Shown here: piece by piece, positions 18,537-27,208 of the stretch
Numbering within the stretch: position 1 is the first letter of the stretch
Layout: each line of letters starts with the position of its first letter
Assembly: GCF_021233415.1 (NCBI RefSeq)
Contig: NZ_CP089466.1
Span: 1,426,001-1,490,000 of the forward strand
From: Halobacterium litoreum
GTDB taxonomy: Archaea > Halobacteriota > Halobacteria > Halobacteriales > Halobacteriaceae
Direction: 5' to 3'
DNA: 64,000 nucleotides
Notes under the pieces: generated by a model
Databases searched by the model: none
What the model was told of the DNA's origin: nothing
What the model saw: only the letters and a program-made list of their open reading frames with translations
Made by a program: the position numbers and the translations under genes

Positions 18537-19001
18537 CTACTCGGCGGCGGCGATGGCTTCGAGGCCGAGTTGCACCGTGTCGGCGTCGAGGTCGCTGTCC
18601 CGGAGGTCGGCGGCGGTGTACCAGTCCCACGCGGACGGCGGTTCCTCGCCGTGTGCGGGGTCGATGTCCCGCGAGGGGACGGTGGCGAAGTAGAGGTGGT
18701 CGATGTGCTGGTGGCCGACCGACCCGTTCCCGTGGACGTTGATGTCGTAACACATCTGGTAGCGCGGCGTCGGGAGCGCCTCGCCGTCGGGCGCCGGTAC
18801 GTCCGGCGCGTCGCCGAGAATCGTCGGTTCGAGACCGGTCTCCTCGCGGACCTCGCGCTTCCCGGCCTCGTGGGGGAGTTCGTCGCGGTCGACGTGGCCG
18901 CCCGGCGGGATGCGGATGCCGAGGCGGGCGTGCTCGTGGAGGGCGACGGCGCCGTCGTTGACGACGTAGACGGTGGCGGTGAAGTGGCGGGTGGTCTCCA
19001 T
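18537..19001 (-). CDS. Nudix hydrolase
   Basis: 154 residues. A full Nudix box (G-x5-E-x7-R-E-V-x-E-E-x-G) lies at about 34-57, starting GGHVDRDELP and ending REVREETG, which binds the divalent metal for hydrolysis of a nucleoside diphosphate linked to another moiety. IPPGGHVD and YQMCYDINVHG resemble the ADP-sugar/NUDT group, but the substrate is not determined. The start METTRHFTATVYVV fits the first strand of the fold. It lies downstream of tfb in the same direction, 31 bases away. Confidence 0.9.
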   Translation of the reverse strand: METTRHFTATVYVVNDGAVALHEHARLGIRIPPGGHVDRDELPHEAGKREVREETGLEPTILGDAPDVPAPDGEALPTPRYQMCYDINVHGNGSVGHQHIDHLYFATVPSRDIDPAHGEEPPSAWDWYTAADLRDSDLDADTVQLGLEAIAAAE

Positions 19002-19032
19002 GCTCGGGAGTCCGCGAGACCGCGGAAAGGGG

Positions 19033-20007
19033 TTACGCTTCGACGGACTCCTCGCCGCCAGCCTCCAGAATCTCGTGGTAACGGTTCCGGATGGTGACCT
19101 CGGAGATGTTCGCGACGTCGCTGACCTCGCTCTGCGTGATGCGCTCGTTCGAGAGGAGGCTGGCGGCGTAGACGGCGGCGGCGGCGAGGCCGACCGGCGA
19201 TTTCCCCGAGGTGATGCCGGCGTTCGCGGCGGCGTCTAAGAGTTCGCGTGCGCGCCGCTCGACCTCGTCCGGGAGGTCGAGTTCCGAGCAGAAGCGCGGG
19301 ACGTAACTCGCGGGGTCGGTGGGCGCGACTTCGAGGCCGAGTTCGCGCGCGACGTACCGGTAGGTGCGCGCGATTTCGTCGCGCTCCACGCGACTCACGC
19401 TCGCCACCTCGTCGAGGCTCCGCGGGGCGTTGGCCTGCCGGGCGGCGGCGTACAGCGCGCTCGTCGCGACGCCCTCGATGCTCCGGCCGGGGAGGAGGTT
19501 GTCGTCGAGCGCGCGTCGGTAGATGACAGAGGCGGTCTCGCGGACGTTGTCCGGCAGGCCGAGCGCGGAGGCCATGCGTTCGATTTCGCCGAGCGCCTGC
19601 TTGAGGTTGCGCTCCTTGGAGCTCCGGGTGCGGAAGCGCTCGTTCCACTTCCGGAGTCGCTGCATCTTCCGGCGCTGGCGGCCGGTGAGCGCGTTCCCGT
19701 AGGCGTCCTTGTTCTGCCAGCCGATGTTCGTCGACAGCCCCTTGTCGTGCATCATGTTCGTCGTGGGCGCGCCGACGCGGGACTTCTGGTCGCTCTCGGC
19801 GGCGTCGAAGGCGCGCCACTCGGGCCCGCGGTCGATGCTGTCCTCCTCGACGACGAGCCCGCAGTCCTCGCAGACCGTCTCGCCGCGCTCCTCGTCGACG
19901 ACGAGGTTGCCGCCGCACTCCGGACAGCGCTGGGTCTCGTCGGCCGACTCGGACTGTTCGGTCTCGTCGGCGTCCTGTTCCGATTCGCGGGTCGTGGTGT
20001 CGCGCAT
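19033..20007 (-). CDS. tfb: Transcription initiation factor TFB
   Basis: 324 residues. An acidic N-terminus precedes the zinc ribbon (C28, C31, C46, C49), then the B-finger region around RVGAPTTNMMHDKGLST and two cyclin-like repeats (~125-215 and ~220-315) that bind TBP and the BRE of promoters. The C-terminal helix-turn-helix QSEVSDVANISEVTIRNRYHEI is typical. Haloarchaea carry several TFB paralogues; which one this is cannot be told here. An AT-richer stretch near 20055-20065 is the probable promoter. The long 157-base gap to gatC holds both divergent promoters. Confidence 0.95.
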   Translation of the reverse strand: MRDTTTRESEQDADETEQSESADETQRCPECGGNLVVDEERGETVCEDCGLVVEEDSIDRGPEWRAFDAAESDQKSRVGAPTTNMMHDKGLSTNIGWQNKDAYGNALTGRQRRKMQRLRKWNERFRTRSSKERNLKQALGEIERMASALGLPDNVRETASVIYRRALDDNLLPGRSIEGVATSALYAAARQANAPRSLDEVASVSRVERDEIARTYRYVARELGLEVAPTDPASYVPRFCSELDLPDEVERRARELLDAAANAGITSGKSPVGLAAAAVYAASLLSNERITQSEVSDVANISEVTIRNRYHEILEAGGEESVEA

Positions 20008-20164
20008 GGTGAGGGCTGGCCACTTGTCCCGTGGCTGGGAGAACGGTGAGTACGACTTAACTGAGGGCGCGAGAGAACAAAAGACCTTTGGCAGTCGTTA
20101 GCACACCCGGGGCGCGAGCGACCTCATCGAAACGCTTACCGCCGGCACGCGACACCGAACGGGT

Positions 20165-20440
20165 ATGCCCGATTCCGTGGACGCCGAGGAAGTCCGTCAC
20201 GTCGCGGACCTCGCGCGCGTCGACCTCGACGACGACGAGGTCGACGAATTCGTCGACCAGTTCGGCGACATTCTCGCGCACTTCGAGGCGCTCGAAGACG
20301 TCCCCGAGGTTGAGGCCGAACCCGACCTCGTGAACGTGATGCGCGCCGACGAGGTCGAAGAGTGCCTGAGCCAAGCCGACGCGCTCGCGAACGCAGACGA
20401 GACCGAGGACGGCCGCTTCAAGGGTCCGAACGTATCGTAA
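20165..20440 (+). CDS. gatC: Asp-tRNA(Asn)/Glu-tRNA(Gln) amidotransferase subunit GatC
   Basis: 91 residues. VRHVADLARVDLDDDEVDEFVDQFGDIL is the conserved N-terminal helix pair of GatC, and the C-terminal GRFKGPNV is the usual end. GatC wraps around and stabilises GatA in the GatCAB complex, which amidates mischarged tRNA. The stop codon overlaps the gatA start (taATG), so the two are translationally coupled. gatB is not in the window. Confidence 0.95.
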   Translation: MPDSVDAEEVRHVADLARVDLDDDEVDEFVDQFGDILAHFEALEDVPEVEAEPDLVNVMRADEVEECLSQADALANADETEDGRFKGPNVS

Positions 20441-21762
20441 TGAGCCTGAACGCATTCATCACCGAACAGCGAATCGAGGGCGACGACGACGGCGCGCTCG
20501 CGGACGCGACGGTCGCCGTCAAGGACAACATCTCCACCGAGGGCGTCGAGACGACCTGCGGGTCGAAGATGCTCGAAGGGTACGAACCGCCCTACGACGC
20601 CACCGTCGTCTCCCGCCTGAAGGACGCGGGCGCGACCATCGTCGGGAAGGCGAACATGGACGAGTTCGGGATGGGAACCACCACCGAGACGTCGTACTTC
20701 GGCGCGACGAAGAACCCCGTCGACGAGTCCCGCGTACCCGGCGGCTCCTCCGGCGGTTCGGCGGCCGCCGTCGCGGCGGGCGAGGCCGACCTCGCGCTCG
20801 GGTCGGACACCGGCGGCTCGATTCGGTGCCCGGCCGCGTACTGCGGCGTCGTCGGCATCAAGCCGACGTACGGCCTCGTCTCCCGGTACGGCCTCGTCGC
20901 GTACGCGAACAGCCTCGAACAGATTGGCCCCATCGCCGAGACGGTCGAGGACGCCGCCGCGCTCCTCGACGTCGTCGCGGGCCCGGACGAACACGACGGG
21001 ACGACACGCGAGGTGCGACGCACCTCGGACAGTCGAGCGGGCGACGCCCGCGAGACCCGCGAGGAGGGCGCCGACTCGGACTACGCGGGCGCCGCCGAGG
21101 GCGACGTGGACGGCCTCACCATCGGCGTCCCCACCGAACTCGTCGAAGGTGCCGAGGACGCCGTCGTGGACGTGTTCGAGGACGCGCTCGACGACCTCGA
21201 AGCGCAGGGCGCCGAGGTCGTGGAGGTGTCCCTGCCGTCCGTCGAGTACGCCGTCGCCGCGTACTACGTCATCGCGATGTCCGAAGCGTCCTCGAATCTC
21301 GCGCGCTTCGACGGCGTGCGCTACGGCCACAGCGGAGGCTACGACGGCAACTGGAACGAGTCGTTCGCGAAGGCGCGCTCGGAGGGGTTCGGCGACGAGG
21401 TCAAGCGCCGCATCCTCCTCGGGACGTACGCGCTCTCCGCGGGCTACCACGACAAGTACTACAAGCAGGCCCAGGAGGCGCGGTCGTGGGTGAAACAGGA
21501 CTTCGACGAGGCGTTCGATGACGTGGACGTGCTCGCGTCGCCGACGATGCCGATGCTCCCGCCCGAGTTGGGCGAGAGCCTCGACGACCCGCTGAAGATG
21601 TACCTCGCGGACGCCAACACCACCCCCGTGAACCTCGCGAACCTCCCCGCAATCTCCGTGCCCGCCGGCACCTCGGAGGGCCTCCCGGTCGGCCTCCAAC
21701 TCGTCGGCCCGAAGTTCGGCGAGGAGACCATCGTCAACGCCGCCGCCGCGGTCGAAGACTGA
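20440..21762 (+). CDS. gatA: Asp-tRNA(Asn)/Glu-tRNA(Gln) amidotransferase subunit GatA
   Basis: 440 residues. This is the amidase-signature subunit that frees ammonia from glutamine for GatB. The Ser-cisSer-Lys triad is visible as K28 (AVKDNIS), S103/S104 (PGGSSGGS) and S127 (DTGGSIR). Residues ~189-213 are a low-complexity Arg/Glu/Ser insert (TREVRRTSDSRAGDARET) in the variable loop after the signature core; the DNA there is two tandem palindromes and the frame is intact. The insert is probably tolerated as a surface loop. The ATG at 20440 overlaps the gatC stop. Confidence 0.95.
   Translation: MSLNAFITEQRIEGDDDGALADATVAVKDNISTEGVETTCGSKMLEGYEPPYDATVVSRLKDAGATIVGKANMDEFGMGTTTETSYFGATKNPVDESRVPGGSSGGSAAAVAAGEADLALGSDTGGSIRCPAAYCGVVGIKPTYGLVSRYGLVAYANSLEQIGPIAETVEDAAALLDVVAGPDEHDGTTREVRRTSDSRAGDARETREEGADSDYAGAAEGDVDGLTIGVPTELVEGAEDAVVDVFEDALDDLEAQGAEVVEVSLPSVEYAVAAYYVIAMSEASSNLARFDGVRYGHSGGYDGNWNESFAKARSEGFGDEVKRRILLGTYALSAGYHDKYYKQAQEARSWVKQDFDEAFDDVDVLASPTMPMLPPELGESLDDPLKMYLADANTTPVNLANLPAISVPAGTSEGLPVGLQLVGPKFGEETIVNAAAAVED
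21009..21051. repeat. Two tandem palindromes inside gatA
   Basis: 21009-21027 is a 19-base palindrome (two 9-base arms around one A), and 21037-21051 is a 15-base one (7-base arms around one A). Both lie within the in-frame insert of GatA. A comparable double palindrome occurs in the DNA ligase gene at 33100-33144, and the two encode similar peptides (E-x-R-R-T...S-D). Confidence 0.75.
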
Positions 21763-21809
21763 CCGGTTCTCCCCCTAACGCTTTCTCGCTGGCCGCCCCA
21801 CGGTGACAC

Positions 21810-23234
21810 ATGGCACGCGCCGAGGGTGGCTCGGGCCCCGGCCCCGACCAGCCGGTCGCCGCGGAGACCGACTACACCGACGAGGCCGACGTGACGGTCA
21901 CCGAGGAGGGCACCCAACTCGAGCGCTCCATCGGCCTCGCGGGCGCGCTCTCCATCGGCGTCGGGACGATGATCGGCGCCGGCATCTTCGTGTTCCCCGG
22001 CATCGCGGCCGGCGAAGCGGGCCCCGCCGCGGCCGCGTCGTTCGCAATCGGCGCTGTCGTCGCGCTCCTCGTCGCGCTCCCCACCTCCGAGTTGGCGACG
22101 GCGATGCCGCGGTCCGGCGGCGGATACTACTTCGTGTCGCGGGCGCTCGGCACGCTCGCCGGCGCCGTCGTCGGTATCGGCCTCTGGCTCGGGCTGGTGT
22201 TCGCGTCCGCGTTCTACCTCCTCGGGTTCGGGAGTTACGCCGCCGAACTGCTCGCGTCCGCCGGAGCCGTCCCCCGGTTCGACCCCGGTCCGCCGCTCGC
22301 GCTCGCGTTCGGCGCGGTGCTCACCGGCGTCAGCGTCACCGGCACCGAGAACACCGCGAAACTCCAGAACGTCGTCGTCGGCCTGCTGTTGGGGATTCTC
22401 GTCTTGTTCCTCTCCTACGGTGGTCTCGACGCGCTCGGCGTCTTCGGCCGCGAGACGGCGCCCGAGACGTTCGCGCCCTTCGGTCTCGCGCCGATTCTCA
22501 CCACGTCCGCGCTCGTGTTCACGTCCTACCTCGGCTTCGCGCAGGTGGCGACCGTCGCCGGCGAAATCAAAAAGCCGAGGCGGAACCTCCCGCTCGGCAT
22601 GGTCGGGTCCGTGCTCGCCGTCGGCTTCCTGTACGTCGTCGCCGTGCTCGTCGCGACGAGCGCGTTCCCGAGCGCCGAACTGGGCGCGTTCGGCGAGACG
22701 GCGATGGTGAACGTCGCGCGGGCGCTCGTCGGGCCGGTGGGCGCGTACGCCATCCTCGTCGCGGGGCTGCTCGCGACCGTCTCGTCGGCGAACGCGTCGA
22801 TTCTCAGTTCCTCCCGGGCGGTGTACGCGCTCAGCAGGGACGCGCTCCTGCCGTCGCGGGCCGGCCGAGTGAACCTCCGGTACGGCACCCCGCACGTCGC
22901 GCTCGGGATGGCGGGCGTCCCCGTTCTCGCGCTCGTCGCGCTCGGCCGCGTCGAGGTACTCGCCGAGGTGGCGTCGTTCCTCCACCTCGTGATGTACGGT
23001 CTCGTCTGCGTCGCGCTGGTCGTGCTCCGCCGCCGCGACCCGGACTGGTACGACCCCGACTTTCGGGTGCCCGGCCACCCCGTCGTCCCGCTGGTCGGCG
23101 CCGCCGCGTCGTTCGCGATGCTGCTGTTCATGCAGCCGCTCTCGCAGGCGGTCGGCGTCGCGCTGATGCTCGCCGCAGTCGCGTGGTACGGCTACTACGC
23201 CCGGGACGTCGACCTCTCGGGGGTGAGCGCGTGA
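21810..23234 (+). CDS. APC-family amino-acid permease
   Basis: 474 residues with about 12 transmembrane helices. [23 protein letters not shown] in the first helix (~50-72) is the substrate-binding GAGI-type motif of the amino acid-polyamine-organocation superfamily. The cytosolic loop [13 protein letters not shown] (~250) is typical of cationic amino acid transporters. The long N-terminus is acidic. The stop overlaps the start of a UspA-domain gene, an arrangement often seen fused in one polypeptide in other haloarchaea (from memory). It is probably proton- or sodium-coupled uptake; the substrate is unproven. Confidence 0.85.
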   Translation: MARAEGGSGPGPDQPVAAETDYTDEADVTVTEEGTQLERSIGLAGALSIGVGTMIGAGIFVFPGIAAGEAGPAAAASFAIGAVVALLVALPTSELATAMPRSGGGYYFVSRALGTLAGAVVGIGLWLGLVFASAFYLLGFGSYAAELLASAGAVPRFDPGPPLALAFGAVLTGVSVTGTENTAKLQNVVVGLLLGILVLFLSYGGLDALGVFGRETAPETFAPFGLAPILTTSALVFTSYLGFAQVATVAGEIKKPRRNLPLGMVGSVLAVGFLYVVAVLVATSAFPSAELGAFGETAMVNVARALVGPVGAYAILVAGLLATVSSANASILSSSRAVYALSRDALLPSRAGRVNLRYGTPHVALGMAGVPVLALVALGRVEVLAEVASFLHLVMYGLVCVALVVLRRRDPDWYDPDFRVPGHPVVPLVGAAASFAMLLFMQPLSQAVGVALMLAAVAWYGYYARDVDLSGVSA

Positions 23235-23959
23235 TGCGCGTGCTCGTTCCGGTGCGCGTGCTCCGCGGCGAGTCCGTGCCGCCCGGCGTCGCCGAACTGC
23301 TCGCGCCGACCGACGTGGTCGTCCTCGGCTACCACGTGCTCCCCGAGCAGACGCCGCCCGAGCAGGGACGCGACCAGTTCGAGGAGCGCGCCACCGCCGC
23401 CCTCGAAGACGCCGCCGACGCGTTCCGCGAGGCCGGCGCGAGCGTCGAGACGGTGCTCGCGTTCACGAACGACGGCGACGCCACGGTCGACCGCACCGCC
23501 GCCGAACGGGACGCGGACGCCGTCGTCCACCTCAATCCGGCCACGGATGCCGACGACCTGCTCGTGCCGCTCGTGGCCGGCACCGACCTCGACCGGCTTT
23601 CGGGCGTCGTCGCGGCGCTCGCCGCCGATCGCGACGTGTCCGTGACGACGCTGACGGCGCCCGAGACGCCGGGCGACGTGCCGTCGGCCAGCGACGCCGC
23701 CGGCGCGATTCGAGACGCGGGCGTGCCCGCCGGCCGCATCACCACGCTCGAGCGCGAGACGGGCGGCGTCGTGGACGCCGTCGCGGACATCGGCCGCGAG
23801 TACGACGCCGTCGTCGTGAGCGAGCCGACGCCGACGCTCAGGGAATTCCTGTTCGGGGAACTCGAGGACCGCATCGCTGCCGAAGGCCTCGGGCCAGTGG
23901 TCGTCGTGCGGTCGCCGTCCGACGAATCAGGCGACGACGCGCCCGACGAGGGGGCGTGA
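23234..23959 (+). CDS. UspA-domain protein coupled to the permease
   Basis: 241 residues. [37 protein letters not shown] opens a Usp fold, and a second similar half follows (LDRLSGVVAALAADRDVSVTTLT...). The ATG lies inside the permease stop (tgATG), so translation is coupled. Usp domains next to or fused to APC permeases probably regulate transport. The canonical ATP-binding glycine motif is weak, so it may not bind nucleotide. Confidence 0.75.
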   Translation: MRVLVPVRVLRGESVPPGVAELLAPTDVVVLGYHVLPEQTPPEQGRDQFEERATAALEDAADAFREAGASVETVLAFTNDGDATVDRTAAERDADAVVHLNPATDADDLLVPLVAGTDLDRLSGVVAALAADRDVSVTTLTAPETPGDVPSASDAAGAIRDAGVPAGRITTLERETGGVVDAVADIGREYDAVVVSEPTPTLREFLFGELEDRIAAEGLGPVVVVRSPSDESGDDAPDEGA

Positions 23960-24008
23960 GAGAGCCGAGAGGTAACGCGAGAGTAGATGGCGAAACCGGG
24001 GCGGCGAG

Positions 24009-24458
24009 TCAGAAGTCGGGGAGGTCGTCGGGCGCGTCGTAGTCAGCCTCCCAGTCCACGTAGTCGTCTTTCAGGACGCGGGAGACCTCGGCGCCGAGTT
24101 CGGCGAGCGCGGCGTTGATGCCGGAGACGGTGCCCCACGAGTCCAAATCGGCGTGGATGTCGCGCTCGCGCCAGTTCTCGGGGAGGCCGGGCGCGTGGTA
24201 GCCGACGCGGTCCGCGAAGTCGTCCCAGAAGAAGTCGAACTGGTCGAACAGGCCGAGGTCGACGGCCACGTCGAAGGCCTCGCGGTCGAGATTCGTGGTC
24301 TCGGCCCACGACTCGAAGGCCTGCTCCCACGCGCCGTCTTCGAGGAACGACTGGAGGTCGTCGCGGTGGTAGTCCGTTCCTTCTACCGAGACGTCCTCGT
24401 ACTCGTCGGGGTCGCCTTCGAGGTCCGGCGGGTCGGGTGCGGGCGCGTCGAGTGACAC
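24009..24458 (-). CDS. Acidic haloarchaeal hypothetical protein
   Basis: 149 residues, very acidic, no signal or membrane segment. It has a Pro/Asp-rich N-terminus, then helices rich in Trp, Phe and Asp (AFESWAETTNLDREAFDVAV, LFDQFDFFWDDFADRVGYHAPGLPENW). I do not recognise a domain. The ATG at 24458 (MSLDAPAPD) gives a natural start. It follows the thioesterase gene in the same direction with a 31-base gap and could share its transcript. Confidence 0.55.
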   Translation of the reverse strand: MSLDAPAPDPPDLEGDPDEYEDVSVEGTDYHRDDLQSFLEDGAWEQAFESWAETTNLDREAFDVAVDLGLFDQFDFFWDDFADRVGYHAPGLPENWRERDIHADLDSWGTVSGINAALAELGAEVSRVLKDDYVDWEADYDAPDDLPDF

Positions 24459-24489
24459 GCCCGACGGTAGGCGGCGAGCGGTGAAAAGG

Positions 24490-24954
24490 TTAGGCGTCGC
24501 CGGCCTGCTCGGCCTTCGCGTCGAACGCGGCGGTGCGCAGGCCTTCCTCGGCCTCGGACTCGCAGACGAGGTCCGGCACGTCGGTCGGCTTGCCGTCGTC
24601 GTCCAGCGCGACGAACGTGAAAAGCGAGGACGTGGTCTTGCGCTTCGTGCCCTCGCGGGGGTCCTCCGCGCGCACGTCGACTTTCACGTCGATGCTCGTC
24701 GACCCGGTGTCGAAGACGTACGCCTCCACGACGGCGACCTCGCCCATCTCGATGGGGCTGATGAAGTCGACGTGGTCCATCGACGCCGTGACGCACTGAT
24801 TGCCCGCAAAGCGCATCGACGCGATGGCCGCGCAGATGTCCATCCAGTGGAGGACGGCGCCACCGAGCGCGCGTCCGAGGTTGTTCGTGTCGTTGGGCAG
24901 CAGCAACTCGGTCATCTCCGTGTACGAGTCCATCAGTCGCACGTCGTCGGTCAT
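24490..24954 (-). CDS. Acyl-CoA thioesterase, hotdog fold
   Basis: 154 residues, one hotdog domain. TELLLPNDTNNLGRALGGAVLHWMDICAA has the Asn-x-x-G...G-G-x-x-L-x-W-M-D pattern of the YciA/BFIT/BACH acyl-CoA thioesterases, in which the Asn and the Asp of WMD help catalysis. The strand SMDHVDFISPIEMGEV is the conserved second half. It hydrolyses acyl-CoA to free acid and CoA; chain-length preference is unknown. The ATG at 24954 is chosen over a longer in-frame extension that would run through the neighbouring divergent gene's promoter. Confidence 0.85.
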   Translation of the reverse strand: MTDDVRLMDSYTEMTELLLPNDTNNLGRALGGAVLHWMDICAAIASMRFAGNQCVTASMDHVDFISPIEMGEVAVVEAYVFDTGSTSIDVKVDVRAEDPREGTKRKTTSSLFTFVALDDDGKPTDVPDLVCESEAEEGLRTAAFDAKAEQAGDA

Positions 24955-25057
24955 GGCTCGGCGTTCGCGGGCCGGGCATTGAAACCTTCCGTCCCGGGCG
25001 CGGGCGGGCGTGGTCACATCCGACAAGCGTAAGGCCGGCCCGAGTAAGTCACAACCA

Positions 25058-26560
25058 ATGAGCGAGGAAGCCGCGGCGAGCGAGGGGTCGGTCCGCGTCG
25101 TCGGCACCGCCCACGTCTCCGCGGACAGCGTCGAGGAGGTGGAACGCGTAATCGAGGAGGAGGAACCGGACACCGTCGCGGTGGAGTTAGACGAGGGTCG
25201 GTTCCGGCAGATGCAGGGCGAGGCGCCCGACGACCTCAACGCCAGCGACCTCCTGAAGGGGAGCATGGCGTTCCAGTTCCTCGCGTACTGGCTGCTCTCG
25301 TACGTGCAACAGCGCCTCGGCGACAAGTTCGGCATCGAACCCGGCGCGGACATGAAAGCCGGCGTCGACGCCGCCGAGGCGGTCGGCGCGGACGTGGCGC
25401 TCGTCGACCGCGACATCCAGGTGACGATTCAGCGGTTCTGGTCGCGGATGACCGCAATCGAGAAACTCAGACTCGTCGGCGAACTCGCCCTCGGCGTCAC
25501 CGACAGTCGCACGCTCGGCCTCGCGGTCGGCGGCGTCGTCGGCTTTTTGGTCGGCGTCGTCGCCGTCGCACTCGGCGGGCCGTTCGTCCTCCCGGCCGCA
25601 CCGACTGGTCTCGGAGCCGCATCCACGGTGCTCGCGATAGTCGGCGGTATCGCCGAGGCCGGCCTGTTCGCCATCGGCGGCGCGCTCGTCCTCGGCGTCG
25701 TCTTCGTCGCGCTGTTCGCGCGGAGCGCACCAGACGAGGACGTCGAGGAGTTCGACATGGCGGAACTCACCGACGCCGACGTGGTGTCCGCGATGATGGA
25801 GGAGTTCCGGCGGTTCAGCCCGGACGGCGCGGCCGCGCTCATCGACGAGCGCGACGCGTTCATCGCGCACAACCTGGTCGCGCTCCGCGAGCAGGGCAAA
25901 CACGTCGTCGCCGTCGTCGGCGCCGGCCACCGCGAGGGCATCGAACGCTATCTCGAACATCCGGAGGAACTGCCGCCGATGCACTCGCTGACGGGCGTCG
26001 ACGAGAAGCGATTCTCTATCGGGAAACTGTTCGGTCTGTTGCTCACGCTGGGCTTTCTGGCCTTCTTCGTGTTGCTGGTGATGGCGGGGGTGGACAACAC
26101 CGTGCTCCTGCAGGTGTTCGCGGCGTGGTTTCTGTTCAACGGGATAATTTCGGCGGCCGCCGCGAAACTCGGGGGCGCCCACTGGACGAGCGCGGGCGTC
26201 GGCGGCGGCGTGGCGTGGCTGACGAGCGTGAATCCCCTGCTCGCGCCGGGGTGGTTCGCGGGCTACGTCGAACTGCGCTACCTCCAGGTGCGGGTCGCGG
26301 ACATCAGCACGCTGAACGAACTCTTAGACGACGAGGAGCGCCCGATTCGCGCCATCCTCTCGGACATGCTCGACGTGCCGCTGTTCCGCCTCATCTCCGT
26401 GGTGGCGATGACGAACGTCGGGAGTTTCGTCGCGAGCGCGCTGTTCCCGTTCGTCGTGTTGCCGCTGGTCGGCGGGCCGTTCGACAGCGTCGGCGCCCTG
26501 ACTGACGCGATGGTGCGCGGCGCGGAGAACAGCGCCGAAGCCATCTGGGGGCTGTTCTGA
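25058..26560 (+). CDS. TraB-family membrane protein
   Basis: 500 residues. The TraB/GumN domain covers ~10-170 and ~250-310: GTAHVS at 16-21, VAVELDEGR around E43, and VVGAGHREGIERYL after the middle helices. Together these give the conserved Gly-x-x-His and Glu residues of the fold, related to ChaN/EreA-type enzymes. About two helices separate the halves and several more lie after residue ~320. The founding member blocks pheromone activity in Enterococcus, and some relatives are metal-dependent proteases. The ATG at 25058 is chosen over an upstream in-frame start at 25010. The stop overlaps the M50 protease start. Confidence 0.8.
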   Translation: MSEEAAASEGSVRVVGTAHVSADSVEEVERVIEEEEPDTVAVELDEGRFRQMQGEAPDDLNASDLLKGSMAFQFLAYWLLSYVQQRLGDKFGIEPGADMKAGVDAAEAVGADVALVDRDIQVTIQRFWSRMTAIEKLRLVGELALGVTDSRTLGLAVGGVVGFLVGVVAVALGGPFVLPAAPTGLGAASTVLAIVGGIAEAGLFAIGGALVLGVVFVALFARSAPDEDVEEFDMAELTDADVVSAMMEEFRRFSPDGAAALIDERDAFIAHNLVALREQGKHVVAVVGAGHREGIERYLEHPEELPPMHSLTGVDEKRFSIGKLFGLLLTLGFLAFFVLLVMAGVDNTVLLQVFAAWFLFNGIISAAAAKLGGAHWTSAGVGGGVAWLTSVNPLLAPGWFAGYVELRYLQVRVADISTLNELLDDEERPIRAILSDMLDVPLFRLISVVAMTNVGSFVASALFPFVVLPLVGGPFDSVGALTDAMVRGAENSAEAIWGLF

Positions 26561-27150
26561 TGCAGTTCAGCACCCGGGAGTTGCGCGACCTCGCCGTGGC
26601 GTGGCTGGCACTCGGATTCGCGTTCAGCCTGCTGTACGTGGACGTGACGGCGACGACGATGGGCGACGTGCTGACGAGCGCGCCGTTCGCCGAGGAGTTC
26701 CTGCTCAGTCTCGCCACCGTCGGCGTCGCCTTCCTCCTGCACGAACTCGCGCACAAGGTCGTCGCGGTGCGGTTCGGTCAGCACGCGGAGTTCCGCGCGG
26801 ACTTCGGGATGCTCGCGCTCGCCGTCGCGGGCGGTCTCGCGGGGTTCCTGTTCGCGGCGCCGGGCGCGGTCCACCACCGCGGCTACATCACGCCCCGCGA
26901 GCACGGCCTCGTGGCGCTCGCCGGCCCGGTGACGAACGTCGGCCTCGCGGTCGTCTCGTACGCGCTGATGGTGACCGTCGCGCCCGAACTCGGGTGGCGC
27001 GGCCTGTTCATCAACGTCCTGCTCGCGGGCTTCAACATGATTCCGTTCGGCCCCCTCGACGGGCGGACGGTCCTCGACTGGAGTCCGACCGCGTACGCGG
27101 CGGCGGCCGTGCCGACAATCGGCCCGGCGCTCCTGCTGTTCTTCGGCTGA
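26560..27150 (+). CDS. M50 (site-2 protease-like) metallopeptidase
   Basis: 196 residues, about five or six transmembrane helices. The zinc motif H-E-x-x-H is complete as H61-E62-H65 in LLHELAHKV, and the third ligand motif is NMIPFGPLDG near ~157-166. There is no PDZ domain, so this is a minimal S2P core. It cleaves within the membrane, often to release a regulator. It is translationally coupled to the TraB-family gene (tgATG), suggesting that the two membrane proteins act together. Confidence 0.85.
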   Translation: MQFSTRELRDLAVAWLALGFAFSLLYVDVTATTMGDVLTSAPFAEEFLLSLATVGVAFLLHELAHKVVAVRFGQHAEFRADFGMLALAVAGGLAGFLFAAPGAVHHRGYITPREHGLVALAGPVTNVGLAVVSYALMVTVAPELGWRGLFINVLLAGFNMIPFGPLDGRTVLDWSPTAYAAAAVPTIGPALLLFFG

Positions 27151-27208
27151 ATTGATTCATCGCGCATAGACCGGCACGCTTTTCGCCGATAATTACGCAC
27201 GTCCGTGT

